Position numbers and translations under genes: made by a program. The notes beneath the pieces are model-generated. The model had not been told where the DNA came from and did no database searches. It saw nothing but the letters and a program-made list of their open reading frames with translations. A DNA stretch of 64,000 bases, taken from NCBI GenBank assembly GCA_900323505.1, contig OOIN01000002.1, positions 1,116,001 through 1,180,000 of the forward strand, given 5' to 3'. This DNA is from Ustilago trichophora. Lineage: Eukaryota; Basidiomycota; Ustilaginomycetes; Ustilaginales; Ustilaginaceae. Shown here piece by piece: positions 49,537 to 61,445 of this stretch. Position 1 is the first letter of the stretch. Every line of letters starts with the position of its first letter.

Positions 49537-50254
49537 GTACAGTATTCCACTCGAGCTGCCGTTGCGCAAGTCCAGGCCAGACTCCAAGCACTTCACAGCC
49601 ACAATCATGTCTCCGCTTCAGCATAACCTGTCACGTCTATTCCATTCAGCTTGCTCTTGACCAATCTGTTATTTATTTTTCACATGATCATACAATACCA
49701 TGCTTGTCTCAGTCGCAGAAGAGCTCACTTTGTCGGACCAAGTCGGCGCAGCCATTCGGATTGTGTGTGAGTAGTGTCTGACAAAGCTCTCTGTTGGGCA
49801 AAGACTCAGAACAGCGGATTTGCTGAATTGGCGACGCCTTTTTTTTTCCAATTTTGGCAGGCGAAGCCTCCACATTTGACCGTTGGTCTTCCCAGCCAGA
49901 ATCACGTGAAGCAGCTGGCCGCGTCGCGGTGTTGTACTTGAGAAACACGCTGTCGGGTGCTTTTTACTACACCGAGCCAAGACGAAATCTCACATTTTTT
50001 GGCCAATTGGCCCTTGACCCCTTCCTTTGGATGCGACCTTGCCTATATGCCTGAGGCGCTTGCTTCCTGCTGACCCTTGACGTCCATCAGTGTATCTCCC
50101 TTGTCCCCTCTCTTGCGACTAGTTCGAATCGCTTCGGCTCCCTATACCACAAAAGCATCAACTTCGACGTGCAGGATCAGGCCAGCGAAGAAAGACGCCG
50201 AGAGTCTGGTCATCAATCCTCGCATTAAGCACCAACAACGACATTTGACCCGCC

Positions 50255-51295
50255 ATGCCGGTCAAGAAAGCAACGCGCTCGACTCGTTCGACACGCACTA
50301 CAAAAGCATCGTCCAAAACGGCAGCATCAGACGTCGTCCTGAACGAGAATGCTAACAGCCCGGTCGAGCTTTTGGACGGCAAGAAGAAGTCTACCAAGGC
50401 TGCAGCAACCTCAAAAAAGGTGCTAGGCGAGCGCAACGCACCGAATAGCCATGAATCAAGTCCGCTGAAGGAGATGTCATCGTCCCAACCCGTCGACAAG
50501 AAAGCATCTTCCAAGAAACGAGGAAAGAAGAACACGACAGAAGAGGTCGAAGAGGACAAGCAGTCATCCGAGTATCGTGCAACAACACCAGTGCCATCCT
50601 CGCCCACAAAGAAGCGACTACCAGAGGAACAGGTGCAAGCTTTCCTGCAGAACTATGACTTGGAAGTACAGGCTCGCTTATCTCGATTGAGGGCTTCCCT
50701 GGAGATCTCGGTTCAATCTTCCATCACACGCATGCGGCTCGCTGTTGAGCGCATACCGCGAGCAGTGCGCGAGTTGACTCTTGCCGACTTCATCGACGAA
50801 TACGGCGCTGACATTCACAGCTTCATGGGCCGTGCCCCTGTCCAACATCTTGAAGAGACTCAGAAGGAATGGGACGAGATCAAGGAGCGATCTCCCGCTA
50901 AGCCAAAACGCAGTAAGAAGGACGAAGAGGCCAGCTCGAAAGCCGACCGCAACTCGAAAGCGGCACGCACTACCAACCCCACTGCATCCGCATCTGCGCC
51001 AACATCACGCACTGCAGCTGCCGCTGCCAGCAAAAGGAAAACAATGAGGACAGCCAAAGCTTCCTCACGCTCCACATCAGTCGTACCCACCTCCCCACCC
51101 CCCTCTTCATCGTCGTCAAAACCTGCCCCAAGCTTATCGACATTCCAACCAGATCTGCCCAAGGAGGCGCTGCAAACTCCCAAGCCCCGTATGGCAAGAC
51201 CAGGCGAAGTCATTCAGTGGCAAAGCATCAACGGCTCCCCCATATGCGGCATCATTGGCGAAGATGGCGTCGTGCGTCCTGTCACCTTTGCCTAG
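50255..51295 (+). CDS. Borealin-like (Nbl1) chromosomal passenger complex protein
   Basis: A 346-residue protein whose residues ~121-190 match the borealin N-terminal (Nbl1) domain: FLQNYDLEVQARLSRLRASL, then RMRLAVERIPRAVRELTLADFIDEYG. In the family this helix forms a three-helix bundle with Survivin/Bir1 and INCENP/Sli15, targeting Aurora B to centromeres. Flanking regions are basic and Ser/Ala/Lys-rich; a long disordered linker (~210-310) precedes a conserved-looking C-terminal end (RPGEVIQWQSINGSPICGI) that resembles the end of longer fungal and animal borealins. ATG 50255 in context CCGCCATGCC. No introns. Confidence 0.87.
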   Translation: MPVKKATRSTRSTRTTKASSKTAASDVVLNENANSPVELLDGKKKSTKAAATSKKVLGERNAPNSHESSPLKEMSSSQPVDKKASSKKRGKKNTTEEVEEDKQSSEYRATTPVPSSPTKKRLPEEQVQAFLQNYDLEVQARLSRLRASLEISVQSSITRMRLAVERIPRAVRELTLADFIDEYGADIHSFMGRAPVQHLEETQKEWDEIKERSPAKPKRSKKDEEASSKADRNSKAARTTNPTASASAPTSRTAAAAASKRKTMRTAKASSRSTSVVPTSPPPSSSSSKPAPSLSTFQPDLPKEALQTPKPRMARPGEVIQWQSINGSPICGIIGEDGVVRPVTFA

Positions 51296-51824
51296 CATTC
51301 ATCATCATGACCAACAACCACACATGTTCTTTGCATCTCGTCACTTTTTCTGTCTCTCGGTGGCTCTTCTTTCGTCCTCATTTACGCAATCATACCCCAG
51401 TTCTGGTTCGAGCCTTTCCATCCATTGAGTGCCCACAATATTCGTGCTTCAGGTTTGACGCCCATTAAAGAGTGTGGAATGAGTGTGAAGAATTTGATTG
51501 CGAATTGAATCCGAAAGGACAACATTGAATGACGACAACGATGCGAGAGAGACATTGGACGAACATGATGACGAAAAAGTATGTGTGTGTGTGTGTGTGT
51601 GTGCTCATGCTAGTATGTGAAGGAGTGAGAAGAAGCCGTGTGGGTTTGGGCATGGAAATTAAGGGCTACGTGCGGTAGTGTGAAGGGCGAGGCAGGTAGG
51701 AGGGGCTGAGACAAAATCGGACAATGATGCACTTGAGCGGGACGAGATGACGGCAAGGCTGATACAAATGATCCAGCTGTCGAAACTGGGGGCGAATGGC
51801 GTAAGGGCCGAACTGAGAAACACC
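51296..51824. other. Convergent spacer (borealin-like / DBF4)
   Basis: About 530 bp with a (GT)n microsatellite at 51582-51602; no gene supported. Confidence 0.5.
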
Positions 51825-54149
51825 TCATGGTGCTGCAATTGCCTCATGACTAGCCGCGAATGCTTGCTCTTCGTGCGAATCTGCCAGAGTCATGCCTAAC
51901 TCAGCATCCTCTCCCTCAGGCGACCCAGCTGACACGCTTTCCCCCTCGGATTCCGTGTAAGGTACGTTCTCCTCGGGCTGAGACGACGGGATGGCATCGT
52001 GACCAAAGAAGCGGGAAGCCATTTCGTCCTCCGACATCGCCCGTATCGGCCGCTGAACACGCATAATGAGCGCGTCAATGTCGACAAAGTGCGACTCGGT
52101 GGTAGCGAACTTGCGATGCTTGCGGTCATAGATGTGCTCGGTAAAGTCTTCGTACTTTACACGGCAGTTTTCGCAGTAGCCCGGCTTCTTGGCAGAAGGA
52201 GGCCTACTGACGGCGCTAGCACTCATGCTGCGTTGGAGACCGCCACCGACGACACCAGTGCCCTCCTTGCCTTCCAAGCCCAACATTCTTCGCACTGTGG
52301 CGCCTTGTTCGTTTGCACCGCGCGGAACAGCAGGGCTTCCACCGACCGGACTGCCACCCTCGCGACGGATACCGAGACCACTTGCTGTGCTTCCAGCCAA
52401 CATACTCGCTGGGCTGGCATTGAGGGCACGCGCGGGGCGGTTCGATGCATTCGACATGTGCATCCTGCGATTCAGTTCGGCGACACGACGGTTCTGGGGC
52501 AGACCCACAGTCGCGCCATTCTGCTGGTCCGTAAAGATATTGGAAGTGGTGGATGCAATGTTGGACGTGATCGAGACAGAGTTTCCGGAAGCCATGGGGC
52601 ATTCCTGCTGCCTTTGCTCGTTTGTGCGGATGGGTGCAATCTGAGGGCGGAAGGCGGGTCCATGATTGGAGCGAACCATGTTGTTGAGAGAGACAGCCCT
52701 GCGAAGGCTCTGCTGAGCACAGGGGCGAGCAGCTGACTGAGTCTCGCCGTCTTCTTCCTTGGGAGTGCTCCTCTTCGGCGGATAGTAGGTGAATGGACAG
52801 CGTCCTGGCGTCTGACCATAGACAACAGGCCAAGGTGGAGGCAGGCATTGCACCCTGTCCTCACGGGTATATTTGAATTCTGTGCACATGATGGGTCGAT
52901 ACTCGAGCGTTGCATCTTCCACCAGGACGTAGCAGGCCGACTTTTCAAAGTAGTGGAAGGTGGGCCTGGCTGTAGCTGGGTCTCGCTCTGAGGTACCGAA
53001 CACCTTCTCCTTTTCGAGCATTTGAGAGAGGTCCTGCTTGATAGGGGCTTCAAGATCTCGGGGCGAGAGCTGCATCAATCGCATCAAGACGGTCTGGAGC
53101 TTTTCAAATTGCCAGACTTTGATGCCGAAGCCCTGCGCCTTGACGAGTAGGTCATTAGGACTGTACTGGCGTGTCGGTCGCTCGTGAAGAGGATTTCGCT
53201 CCGAGTAGAGTGGGATCGGACGTGTACGGGCTGCGCTCCCGCTTGTCTTGGTTGACGATGTGCGTGCAGCCAAGAAGCTGGGTCGGAAAAGCTTGTGAGC
53301 ACTGGACCTCTCAGTCATGCTGGGAGCTGCGGTGGCGCCAGTCTCTTCGGGTGCTGGTCCATCGGGGACTCGTCTGGTGGTGATGACATGTGTAACTTTC
53401 CTTGAGAAGAACTGATCCACATGACCACCAAGCTTCTGGATCAGATTGGTGTATTTCCTGGCTGTGCTGTCATCCACCGAGTCAAAGTGAAAGATAAAGT
53501 TGGGGAAGGCCCGCAAGAACTTTTGCCGCCAGATCTCCTGCTCGCTCTGACGCCTTCGCGCCTCGGGCGCAAACTCTTCCGTTGGCTCACGAATGGTCCG
53601 GTTGGTCCTGACAGAGGTGGCGGCCGTGACGCTCGGGACGATGGGAGCCTGTTGTGGTCGACGCGAGCGGGCAGCTGGAGGGCCGATCTGTGTGGACGGA
53701 GGAAGCCGACGCGACTCGTTGACTCGTATACCGTTGAGGTCATTGGCGAGAGCAGCGCTGACGCTCTGTTCTGCGTTGCTACTGTCGGTGCCCGTTTTGG
53801 AGGAACGGCTGCGCTTGCTGGGGCTATCGACGACGATGTTACGTGCATGGGATTCGTCGATGGGTATCGCGCGCTTTTTGGGCGTGGCCGCAGCAGGCAC
53901 GAGGGGCGTATTCTCCTGGTTCGAGCGATCCAATCCCAGATGCGAGCGTGATACGAAGCTTGGCAGCCGAGATGCAGTCGCACGAGGCCGGGCGAAGGAA
54001 GGGGCAGCAGTTGCTAGCGTGCCACGCAGAGGCTGCTGTGATGTGGGCTTGCGCAGCAATGCAACATCGCGAGAGAGCGCATCTTGGGTCGAGACATTTT
54101 TGACGCTGAGCGGAATCCGCGAGGTTGTGTGATCTCGTGTGTTGCTCAT
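51825..54149 (-). CDS. DBF4: Dbf4/Dfp1 regulatory subunit of Cdc7 kinase
   Basis: A 774-residue activator of the DDK kinase, which phosphorylates Mcm2-7 to fire origins. Motif N is a BRCT-like segment at ~213-262 (FPNFIFHFDSVDD, then LGGHVDQFFSRKVTHVITTRR). Motif M is at ~410-465 (FHYFEKSACYVLVED, YRPIMCTEFKY, GRCPFTYYPPK). Motif C is a CCHH zinc finger at ~655-690 (GYCENCRVKYEDFTEHIYDRKHRKFA, cited in part as C-x2-C then H-x5-H). These three in this order define Dbf4. The Ser/Arg-rich N-terminus and the Gly/Ser-rich stretch between M and C are disordered. Intron-free. Works with MCM6 found elsewhere in the window. Confidence 0.94.
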   Translation of the reverse strand: MSNTRDHTTSRIPLSVKNVSTQDALSRDVALLRKPTSQQPLRGTLATAAPSFARPRATASRLPSFVSRSHLGLDRSNQENTPLVPAAATPKKRAIPIDESHARNIVVDSPSKRSRSSKTGTDSSNAEQSVSAALANDLNGIRVNESRRLPPSTQIGPPAARSRRPQQAPIVPSVTAATSVRTNRTIREPTEEFAPEARRRQSEQEIWRQKFLRAFPNFIFHFDSVDDSTARKYTNLIQKLGGHVDQFFSRKVTHVITTRRVPDGPAPEETGATAAPSMTERSSAHKLFRPSFLAARTSSTKTSGSAARTRPIPLYSERNPLHERPTRQYSPNDLLVKAQGFGIKVWQFEKLQTVLMRLMQLSPRDLEAPIKQDLSQMLEKEKVFGTSERDPATARPTFHYFEKSACYVLVEDATLEYRPIMCTEFKYTREDRVQCLPPPWPVVYGQTPGRCPFTYYPPKRSTPKEEDGETQSAARPCAQQSLRRAVSLNNMVRSNHGPAFRPQIAPIRTNEQRQQECPMASGNSVSITSNIASTTSNIFTDQQNGATVGLPQNRRVAELNRRMHMSNASNRPARALNASPASMLAGSTASGLGIRREGGSPVGGSPAVPRGANEQGATVRRMLGLEGKEGTGVVGGGLQRSMSASAVSRPPSAKKPGYCENCRVKYEDFTEHIYDRKHRKFATTESHFVDIDALIMRVQRPIRAMSEDEMASRFFGHDAIPSSQPEENVPYTESEGESVSAGSPEGEDAELGMTLADSHEEQAFAASHEAIAAP

Positions 54150-55826
54150 GATGGTATCGACGCCAACGACCTACACGACAGCCGGCAGTGGCGATGAAGA
54201 AGTCGACGACCGGGAGCGAAGGGCGTCAGTGCGACACTTTCAACGACGCATATGTTGAAAGTTTCGAGCGGCGGTTTCTAGTGTCGTAGGTTTTGGTCGG
54301 CAGGAGGCGGCGGAGCACAAAAGGTCGACAGCGATGGTGGTGAAGCTTCAAGGCGAAGAGTGATGGACAGACTCGTCAAGACACTGATGACGTGGGTTGT
54401 CGAGGCGATAGAATGTATGCGTCTTGGGCAGAGCCGTGCAACTGTATGCGTCGATTACAAGGGCGTATGCGCTTGTGTAAGATCTGCTACACGCTGCCAG
54501 TACCGTTACACGCTGCCAGTACCGAGCAAAATCGGCGTATGTGCGGGTATAGGCAGGAAGGGTCGGAGGAAGTGTCGGGATGTATGCTTAGCACGAAGGA
54601 GATGGAGAGGTGAGTTGGTGGGTCCTTCCTGAGATGATCCTGAAGATATAGTCGGCGGCGTAGGCAGATCTTCTGAGCTGGCTGTTGAAAGGAAGGCTGC
54701 TAAGAGTGGTGTTGAGCTGGGCAAAGCAGCAGCTGAAATTGTCAAAACACACAACAGGGCGTAGTCGAGAAAGGCCGAGGTTCGGTTGAAGTTGGGAGAT
54801 GCGAAGGTGCAGAGTGGCACCTGTGGGTTCCAGGAGGGCAGGGTGCGTCAAGAGGGCCGTGGTCGAAGTAGGTGATAGGATTGTGAATGGTGAATGTGTG
54901 AACAAGACAAGCTGTAGCCTCTTCGCATTGTCACACACGCACTCTCGCACATAGACAGACACACGCCAACGATCCGACTACGCCTGCTGTTGCCTTTTCT
55001 TTTCTTTTTCTCTGTGAGCCGCGCCCAAGCTGCAAAAAAAAACCAAACCGCGTCTCCTGCATCGAGAGTCAGTCAAGTGCATTCATTCCTCTGAGCCTGG
55101 CTCACACATCATTGGAAACGTCATCCTCAGCCATCAGCAGCCGTGACTTTGCGTATACTGTGGACTTGTGTGAACAAAAGCTGGCAAAAGAAGAACCTCT
55201 CAAACAGTGTCACAAGCTGAAAGCAGTCCAAGTAGTCATTTTCCAAGTGCGTTCGTTTGGCTGTCGGGATGTGTGAGACCGCGACTGATCGAGCCGCATT
55301 CACCATCCCATCTAGAACTCTATCTCATAAATGCTTTTGCTTGTTGCATTCAAACTCCCCTACGCTTTCAAGCAAGCAAGATTGTCCATCATCATGTGTC
55401 TTGATGTACACGCCTCGGGAGCAACTCGGACTCAGACAGCGCCGGCCTCGTGTGACAAAAAAAGGACGCGGCAGACGCGTCTCGACAATTCAACACCAAC
55501 ACACACACACGAACACAAATCGCGAAGTCACAAAATTTCTCCTTCGCATTGTCACATCTGTCCAGACGAAATCGCCCTTCTGGGATCGTGTCCGTTCCGA
55601 TATCATCAACTCGGCTGGAAACGCGCTAAAAGCATTCCACGCCATTTCCATCACTCACGCAACCACATCTTCTCCCCTACAAAGTGTCCAAATTATCAGG
55701 AACGAGCATCTACAATCGAGCCATACAGAGATGCATTCTCAAAGCAAACCGACGGTAGAAATTCAGGCTCGCAGACAGGACTAACTTTTCTCGGCTGGAA
55801 TGAGCACGCTACTATTGATGCACACG
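54150..55826. other. Upstream region of DBF4
   Basis: About 1.7 kb between two minus-strand genes. Open frames here are low-complexity and unsupported. It holds a two-copy 19-bp tandem repeat (54488-54524), an A9 run near 55034, and one ACGCGT within a palindrome GAGACGCGTCTG (reverse complement) at 55472-55483, over 1.3 kb from the DBF4 start. Confidence 0.5.
54488..54524. repeat. Two-copy 19-bp tandem repeat
   Basis: Two exact copies of TACACGCTGCCAGTACCG separated by one T, ~340-375 bp upstream of the DBF4 start. Confidence 0.85.
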
Positions 55827-57449
55827 TCAACGGACAGTAGACAAAGGCAGTGCGGTGACAGAGTTTGTGTACGATGGAGACATCAACTGCGCTCGCTTCG
55901 ACGGAGACATGGCCTGTACCGATGGTGCCATGTTCTCCTTGTATGGGGATGATCGTGTCTGAGACTCGGTCGCTCGGAGACGCTTGGACGGGCTCACGTC
56001 TTCAGCCACACTGTGAGCCTGTCTCTTGCCAGAAGGCGATGTCTTCAAGGCTGTCGTTCCCGATGCGGACGCAGCGGTTTCGGAGACAATCTTGTTGGCC
56101 TCAGCGATGGCTCGCGATACGTTGGGTGGGGCTAAAGGCTTCCAGCCGTCTTTGGCGCCAAAGACGCCCCAAGGAGATGCGTTAGGGCTCATCTTGTGGC
56201 CCTTGGGCTTGGATGACTTCTTCCCGAAGCCAGTATCGAGCCTGAACATGGGTCTCGATTTGTTGAGCGGCGTCTTGACCGACTCATTGCGCTTTTTTGC
56301 TGCTGTAGCAGTCGGCGAAGTCTTGGCTTCAGTCGGGCCGGTGACGTCAGGAGACAAAGTCTTGAGGGAGCTCGGAGTCTTCTTTGATCTCGCTCGGGTT
56401 GGTGTCACAGATGTGTCCGACACTTTGGAAGCCTTGACTATCGGTGTCAAGCCCGTGTGCTCACTCGCCAAAGCTCGACGGCCAGACGGCGAAGTGTCTT
56501 GCGAGAAATGTCCTGCTGCAGCATGGGCCGCATTTCGAAACGGCGACTGGACGTTGTCCTCATCCATGTACAGGCCAAGGCCATTCAAACCTGCAGACTT
56601 GGGCATGTTGGCCTCGATCTTGGACATGGCTGCTCTCTCCTTTGCGATTGTTTCCGCCGACATCTGACCTGCTGGGCTCATGTGATATGAGCTGCGTCGC
56701 TGCAATGTATCAAAGGAACCTAGTGAGGCGGCACCATGCTGATGTTGCCATGCTTGGGTCTCAAAGTGACCCCGACCCTGAATTCCGATCAAGGGTGCAC
56801 CCGGACATCTCGGCGAGCTTCCGTTGCTGCCGGACTGTACCGCAAAATCGAACGAGGGTCTGGATGTAGCCCGTGGCGTCCTTTCACCATCGCTGTAGCT
56901 AGGAATAGAATTGCAGCTTCGATCCGGAGAAGTCGCCGTGGGCGATACCAGTGGGCCTCTGTTTGTCACGGCAAAGTACGGCGACAGAGGGGTGGCGGGG
57001 GGACCGATGGATCCAGGTCGACCTTCGTGGATAAAAGTCGCGTTCCAGTGTCGGCTACGACCGGATGATGCCGAAGACATGGACCCTGTGCGCTGCATAT
57101 TTTCGCCGCCATGGTCAGACCTGATCGAGCTTACAGGCAGAAGACCGCTGCTGGGAGGTGAAAGAATGTCTCGATGAAAGAGATCGGTGAGACTAGGAAG
57201 GCGCTCCATGCGCGCTCCAGGCGAACTGCCACCCGACAGGCTCGAGGGGGTTGCAGGCATGGCGAGATAATGGTGACGACGACGATCCACCGACCGGGAA
57301 GAATCACAGAAGACGTCTTCGACATGACCTAGTGACATGGAGCTGTTGAATGAAGGCGAAGGCATCGACTTGTCATCGGATCGTCTGCGCCCGAAAGACA
57401 TGTTGGAGGGCCTCGGGCGACCTTGTCGGTTTGCAGAAAAAGACGACAT
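55827..57449 (-). CDS. Unrecognised disordered protein with many CDK-type sites and a KEN box
   Basis: A 540-residue Ser/Pro/Lys-rich protein that I cannot place in a family. It has some twenty SP/TP dipeptides. Several fit the full CDK consensus S/T-P-x-K/R: SPSKR twice, SPSGR, SPSGK, TPLNK, SPYK. SSPYKENMAP near the C-terminus contains a KEN box, an APC/C degron. RLPSLTDLF (N-terminal third) and MSPNASPWGVFGAKDGWKPL (~residues 415-435) are the most ordered-looking segments and may be binding motifs. Basic stretches could be nuclear localisation signals. No membrane or enzymatic motif. ATG 57449 begins MSSFSANRQGRPRPSN. A nuclear cell-cycle substrate is inferred, not shown. Confidence 0.75.
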   Translation of the reverse strand: MSSFSANRQGRPRPSNMSFGRRRSDDKSMPSPSFNSSMSLGHVEDVFCDSSRSVDRRRHHYLAMPATPSSLSGGSSPGARMERLPSLTDLFHRDILSPPSSGLLPVSSIRSDHGGENMQRTGSMSSASSGRSRHWNATFIHEGRPGSIGPPATPLSPYFAVTNRGPLVSPTATSPDRSCNSIPSYSDGERTPRATSRPSFDFAVQSGSNGSSPRCPGAPLIGIQGRGHFETQAWQHQHGAASLGSFDTLQRRSSYHMSPAGQMSAETIAKERAAMSKIEANMPKSAGLNGLGLYMDEDNVQSPFRNAAHAAAGHFSQDTSPSGRRALASEHTGLTPIVKASKVSDTSVTPTRARSKKTPSSLKTLSPDVTGPTEAKTSPTATAAKKRNESVKTPLNKSRPMFRLDTGFGKKSSKPKGHKMSPNASPWGVFGAKDGWKPLAPPNVSRAIAEANKIVSETAASASGTTALKTSPSGKRQAHSVAEDVSPSKRLRATESQTRSSPYKENMAPSVQAMSPSKRAQLMSPSYTNSVTALPLSTVR

Positions 57450-60358
57450 TGTTATTTGGATATGTGGGATATTCTAGGACGTAAAACGAGGGAATTTGAC
57501 CGGTAGTATCTCTCTCAATTTGATAAAGAGTCTCTAAGATGATAGGTCTCCTTCTTTGGGGGCCTTGGCAAGCGATGCAGCTGTGTCGTTGGGTGCTTCG
57601 GCAGCGTGTTAGAAAGATAGACGAAAGTTGGATGAGGACAAGCCGGAACAAAGAGCGTTGATGATGCAAGCAGATAGATCTGGAAAGGCTAAGTAATATG
57701 GTGTGAGAATCAGAGAAGACAACAAAGTAGAGAAGGGGACGGGGAGATTCAGGTGGAGAGGAGGAGGGGAGCATGTGAATAGCTAAGAGAAGTCTCGAAC
57801 GGTCGCTGTGAGTATATGAGGGATCCTCAACCCATTCTTGCTATTTTGATCAAGGTTGAACGTCGTGTGTGCCATTGGCTGCCATCCTTGGAAAGTGGTT
57901 CCAAGCTAGCCAAACCATCTCCCCAGACAGTTGTTTTGATGGAATCTGCCGACTTCGGACTTATGGGTCGAGACGATCACGGGGAGCTTGTCTCTCGATG
58001 GTCAAAAGGTATGATACCCGAGCACAAGCACAAGCAAATTCAGTGCTGCCGGTTCATTTCCCAACTAGGCAAATGAGACATCAACAGGCCTTCTTTGAAA
58101 GGAAGGATCGTCGTCGTGCAGCAGAAGGCGTCGACTAGCCTCGCTTAGCCAGGCTTGAAACAGCAGGGCAGCCCGTTCGCTTGATACTCAGGGCGTCGTA
58201 GTCGGTACGATGGCAGAGGGAAAACATTACAGCAAAGTAAACAGAGCTGTTTGATGCGATCAAGGAAATGCAGAGCGAAGCACAGGAGGAGCGTGTACGA
58301 CACGATGAAACGAGCATATCAGATTTAGCTGTCGAACTTGGCAGAGGTGGCCAGTGGCGGTGGAGCCACGTCGGAATTTCGGGCATTTTGGCTGGAATGG
58401 GATCGTGGAAGGCAAGCGGCGACTTTGAGGCATGTCCCACAACAAGCAGGCAAAACAGCTTCTGTCTCATGGCATTCAGGGTCCAGCAAGCGACTTTCTC
58501 TCTCTGACTCAACCTCTGTCGGTCCATAATCAAGTAGTAACAAATGGGTTGAGGAGAGGAATCTGTAAAGGCCTGCTCGCTCCATAATTGCTCCGTAACG
58601 CCTTGAGGAGCGCGTTTGCTGTCTCAGTCAAGCGCACAGATCCGCCCCGCTTGACAGCTGCTGCACTGTCTGGCCCTCTTCTCCCTCTTCCCTGTCTGGT
58701 CTTCGCTGCTAACTTACTCCACTCGAGAGCTTTTGAGTGCTCTGACGTGACGATGGGCTCGTCTGACCATGCCTCAAGATGAGCAAGCTGAAGCGCCTAA
58801 TGAGGCGTAATCGGCAGTGTTGCCATTCCTTGCTCTTGCTTGATCTGCGAATGGGAATTTCCTTTTGTCAATTCCAGGTGTATGCAATGCAACTTTGCCC
58901 AGGGAATGCTGCGCACATTTGTTTCCAGCCGACACGAAGCGCGCTGGTCACCGGCAGCAAAATCGTGGCCATGTGGACGATGGCAGTCCTCAAAATCACT
59001 GCGAAGGTCGAGCAAGATCAGAGCAAGCTCCCAGACATGCTTTAACCACGTCGAAACTGCGCTAAGAGATGGTCGTTGACGGACTTTCGGAGCATATTGT
59101 CTGGATCGCATGTCCTGTGCTATCGCAGCAAACTGTCTTTGCAGCGTCCCCTTAATCTCAATGACGACTTTTATTGAAGCCTGTTCGACAATGTTTGCAA
59201 GCCGTTGTCGAGCGTTTTCGGGTCAGAAGAAGACAGTCTTGTCCAAAGATTCGGTGTTGGTTCATGCACAGTGCCTCCCGTAACTGCGAGCCATTGCAGC
59301 ACCGATCGTCCTTGCGCGTTTAGGAAGGTGTCAGATTCAAGATTGCCAGCACAGGTTGCAGAAGAGGGTTGACACCAAAATGCGCGCTATGCTGAGCTGG
59401 ATCCCATCTCGGAATTGAATTCTCTCGAGAAGAGACTCTTCTATTCCCGTAACGCCCTCTCTCGAAAGCCCAGTTTCTTTGAAGTGCACTTTGGGAAATG
59501 ATTTCAAGTTGAGGAAATCTTCTCAATTGAATTCAGATGTGGCTCAAGCGTTTCGGTGTTGCTCTTTCGTCTGTGGAATTTCTTCACACCGAAATATCAG
59601 TAGCTGTAGTTAGCTCAATCTAATTTCGAGTCGCTTACTCGCCAATGTTGAATGTGCAGCAGATATTATAATAGAAACAGCGGCTCGTATAGAAATTGGT
59701 AATGAAGGTGATCCAAAGTCACGATTACACTTTTTAAAAGCTTTCAACTGGACACGCAACCTCGAATTTCAACGAGAGAGTGCTTGATTCTCAGTGCAGC
59801 AGGCTGTCGCAAGCAAGCTGAAATTCCAAATCAGCAGATGCATCGCCACGATAGCCACCGAGTGAAGCCCAAACTCGCAGGCTAAGTTCTCGAGGGGCAG
59901 CCAGCAGAAAGATGCACGCAGGCAACCAAGCTCCTTCCCTTCGCCCGCTCCTACAGCACAGCACATCACACACGCTCACGCACACCGAGACACTTTCCTC
60001 TGAGTTTCCGACACTCTCTGTTATTCAAACAGCAAAGAGCAGCTCCCCGCGTCCAGTGGCATTTTCATCGTCATCACCATCATCATCCTCGTGGACCGAC
60101 CCATCGTCTCTTCTTCCTTTTTGGTCCTTTCGCAACTCTCACATCTCCGTCACCTGTTCGTATCCGTACCTCTGTGCGCACATACGCCCATCACACAACC
60201 TTACGCGCGCCCCGACCGAAACCACCAATTGGATGAATCATTTTTTGCTGATCTCGCCCAACTTCAAAACTTTGCCCCAACCTGCTTATTAATCTACATC
60301 AACCGCCTCATCTACAGTCCTTCAAACCTTCTCGGTTTAGAGAAATCACGTTTGCAAA
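57450..60358. other. Large intergenic region upstream of ARF1
   Basis: About 2.9 kb between divergent genes. No frame looks like a protein. The stretch ~59300-59770 is richer in A/T. The last ~400 bases before 60359 are CT/CA-rich and probably ARF1 leader or promoter. No tRNA, snRNA or transposon end was recognised; an unannotated non-coding RNA cannot be excluded. Confidence 0.5.

Positions 60359-61445
<1,087 letters not shown>

Larger units (their letters stand above)
49173..50254. other. Divergent intergenic region (KHE1-like / borealin-like)
   Basis: About 1.1 kb without a supported gene. It contains a TACAG array at 49440-49457, a T run of ~25 at 49511-49536 followed by TGTACAGTATT, and a T9 run near 49840. 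Confidence 0.5.

Noticed and set aside
50117..50135. AGTTCGAATCG resembling a tRNA B box
   Set aside because: No A box at the right distance and no cloverleaf pairing could be drawn.
59912..60292. 126-codon frame before ARF1
   Set aside because: Ser/Thr/Pro-rich translation of CT/CA-rich leader sequence; no protein features.
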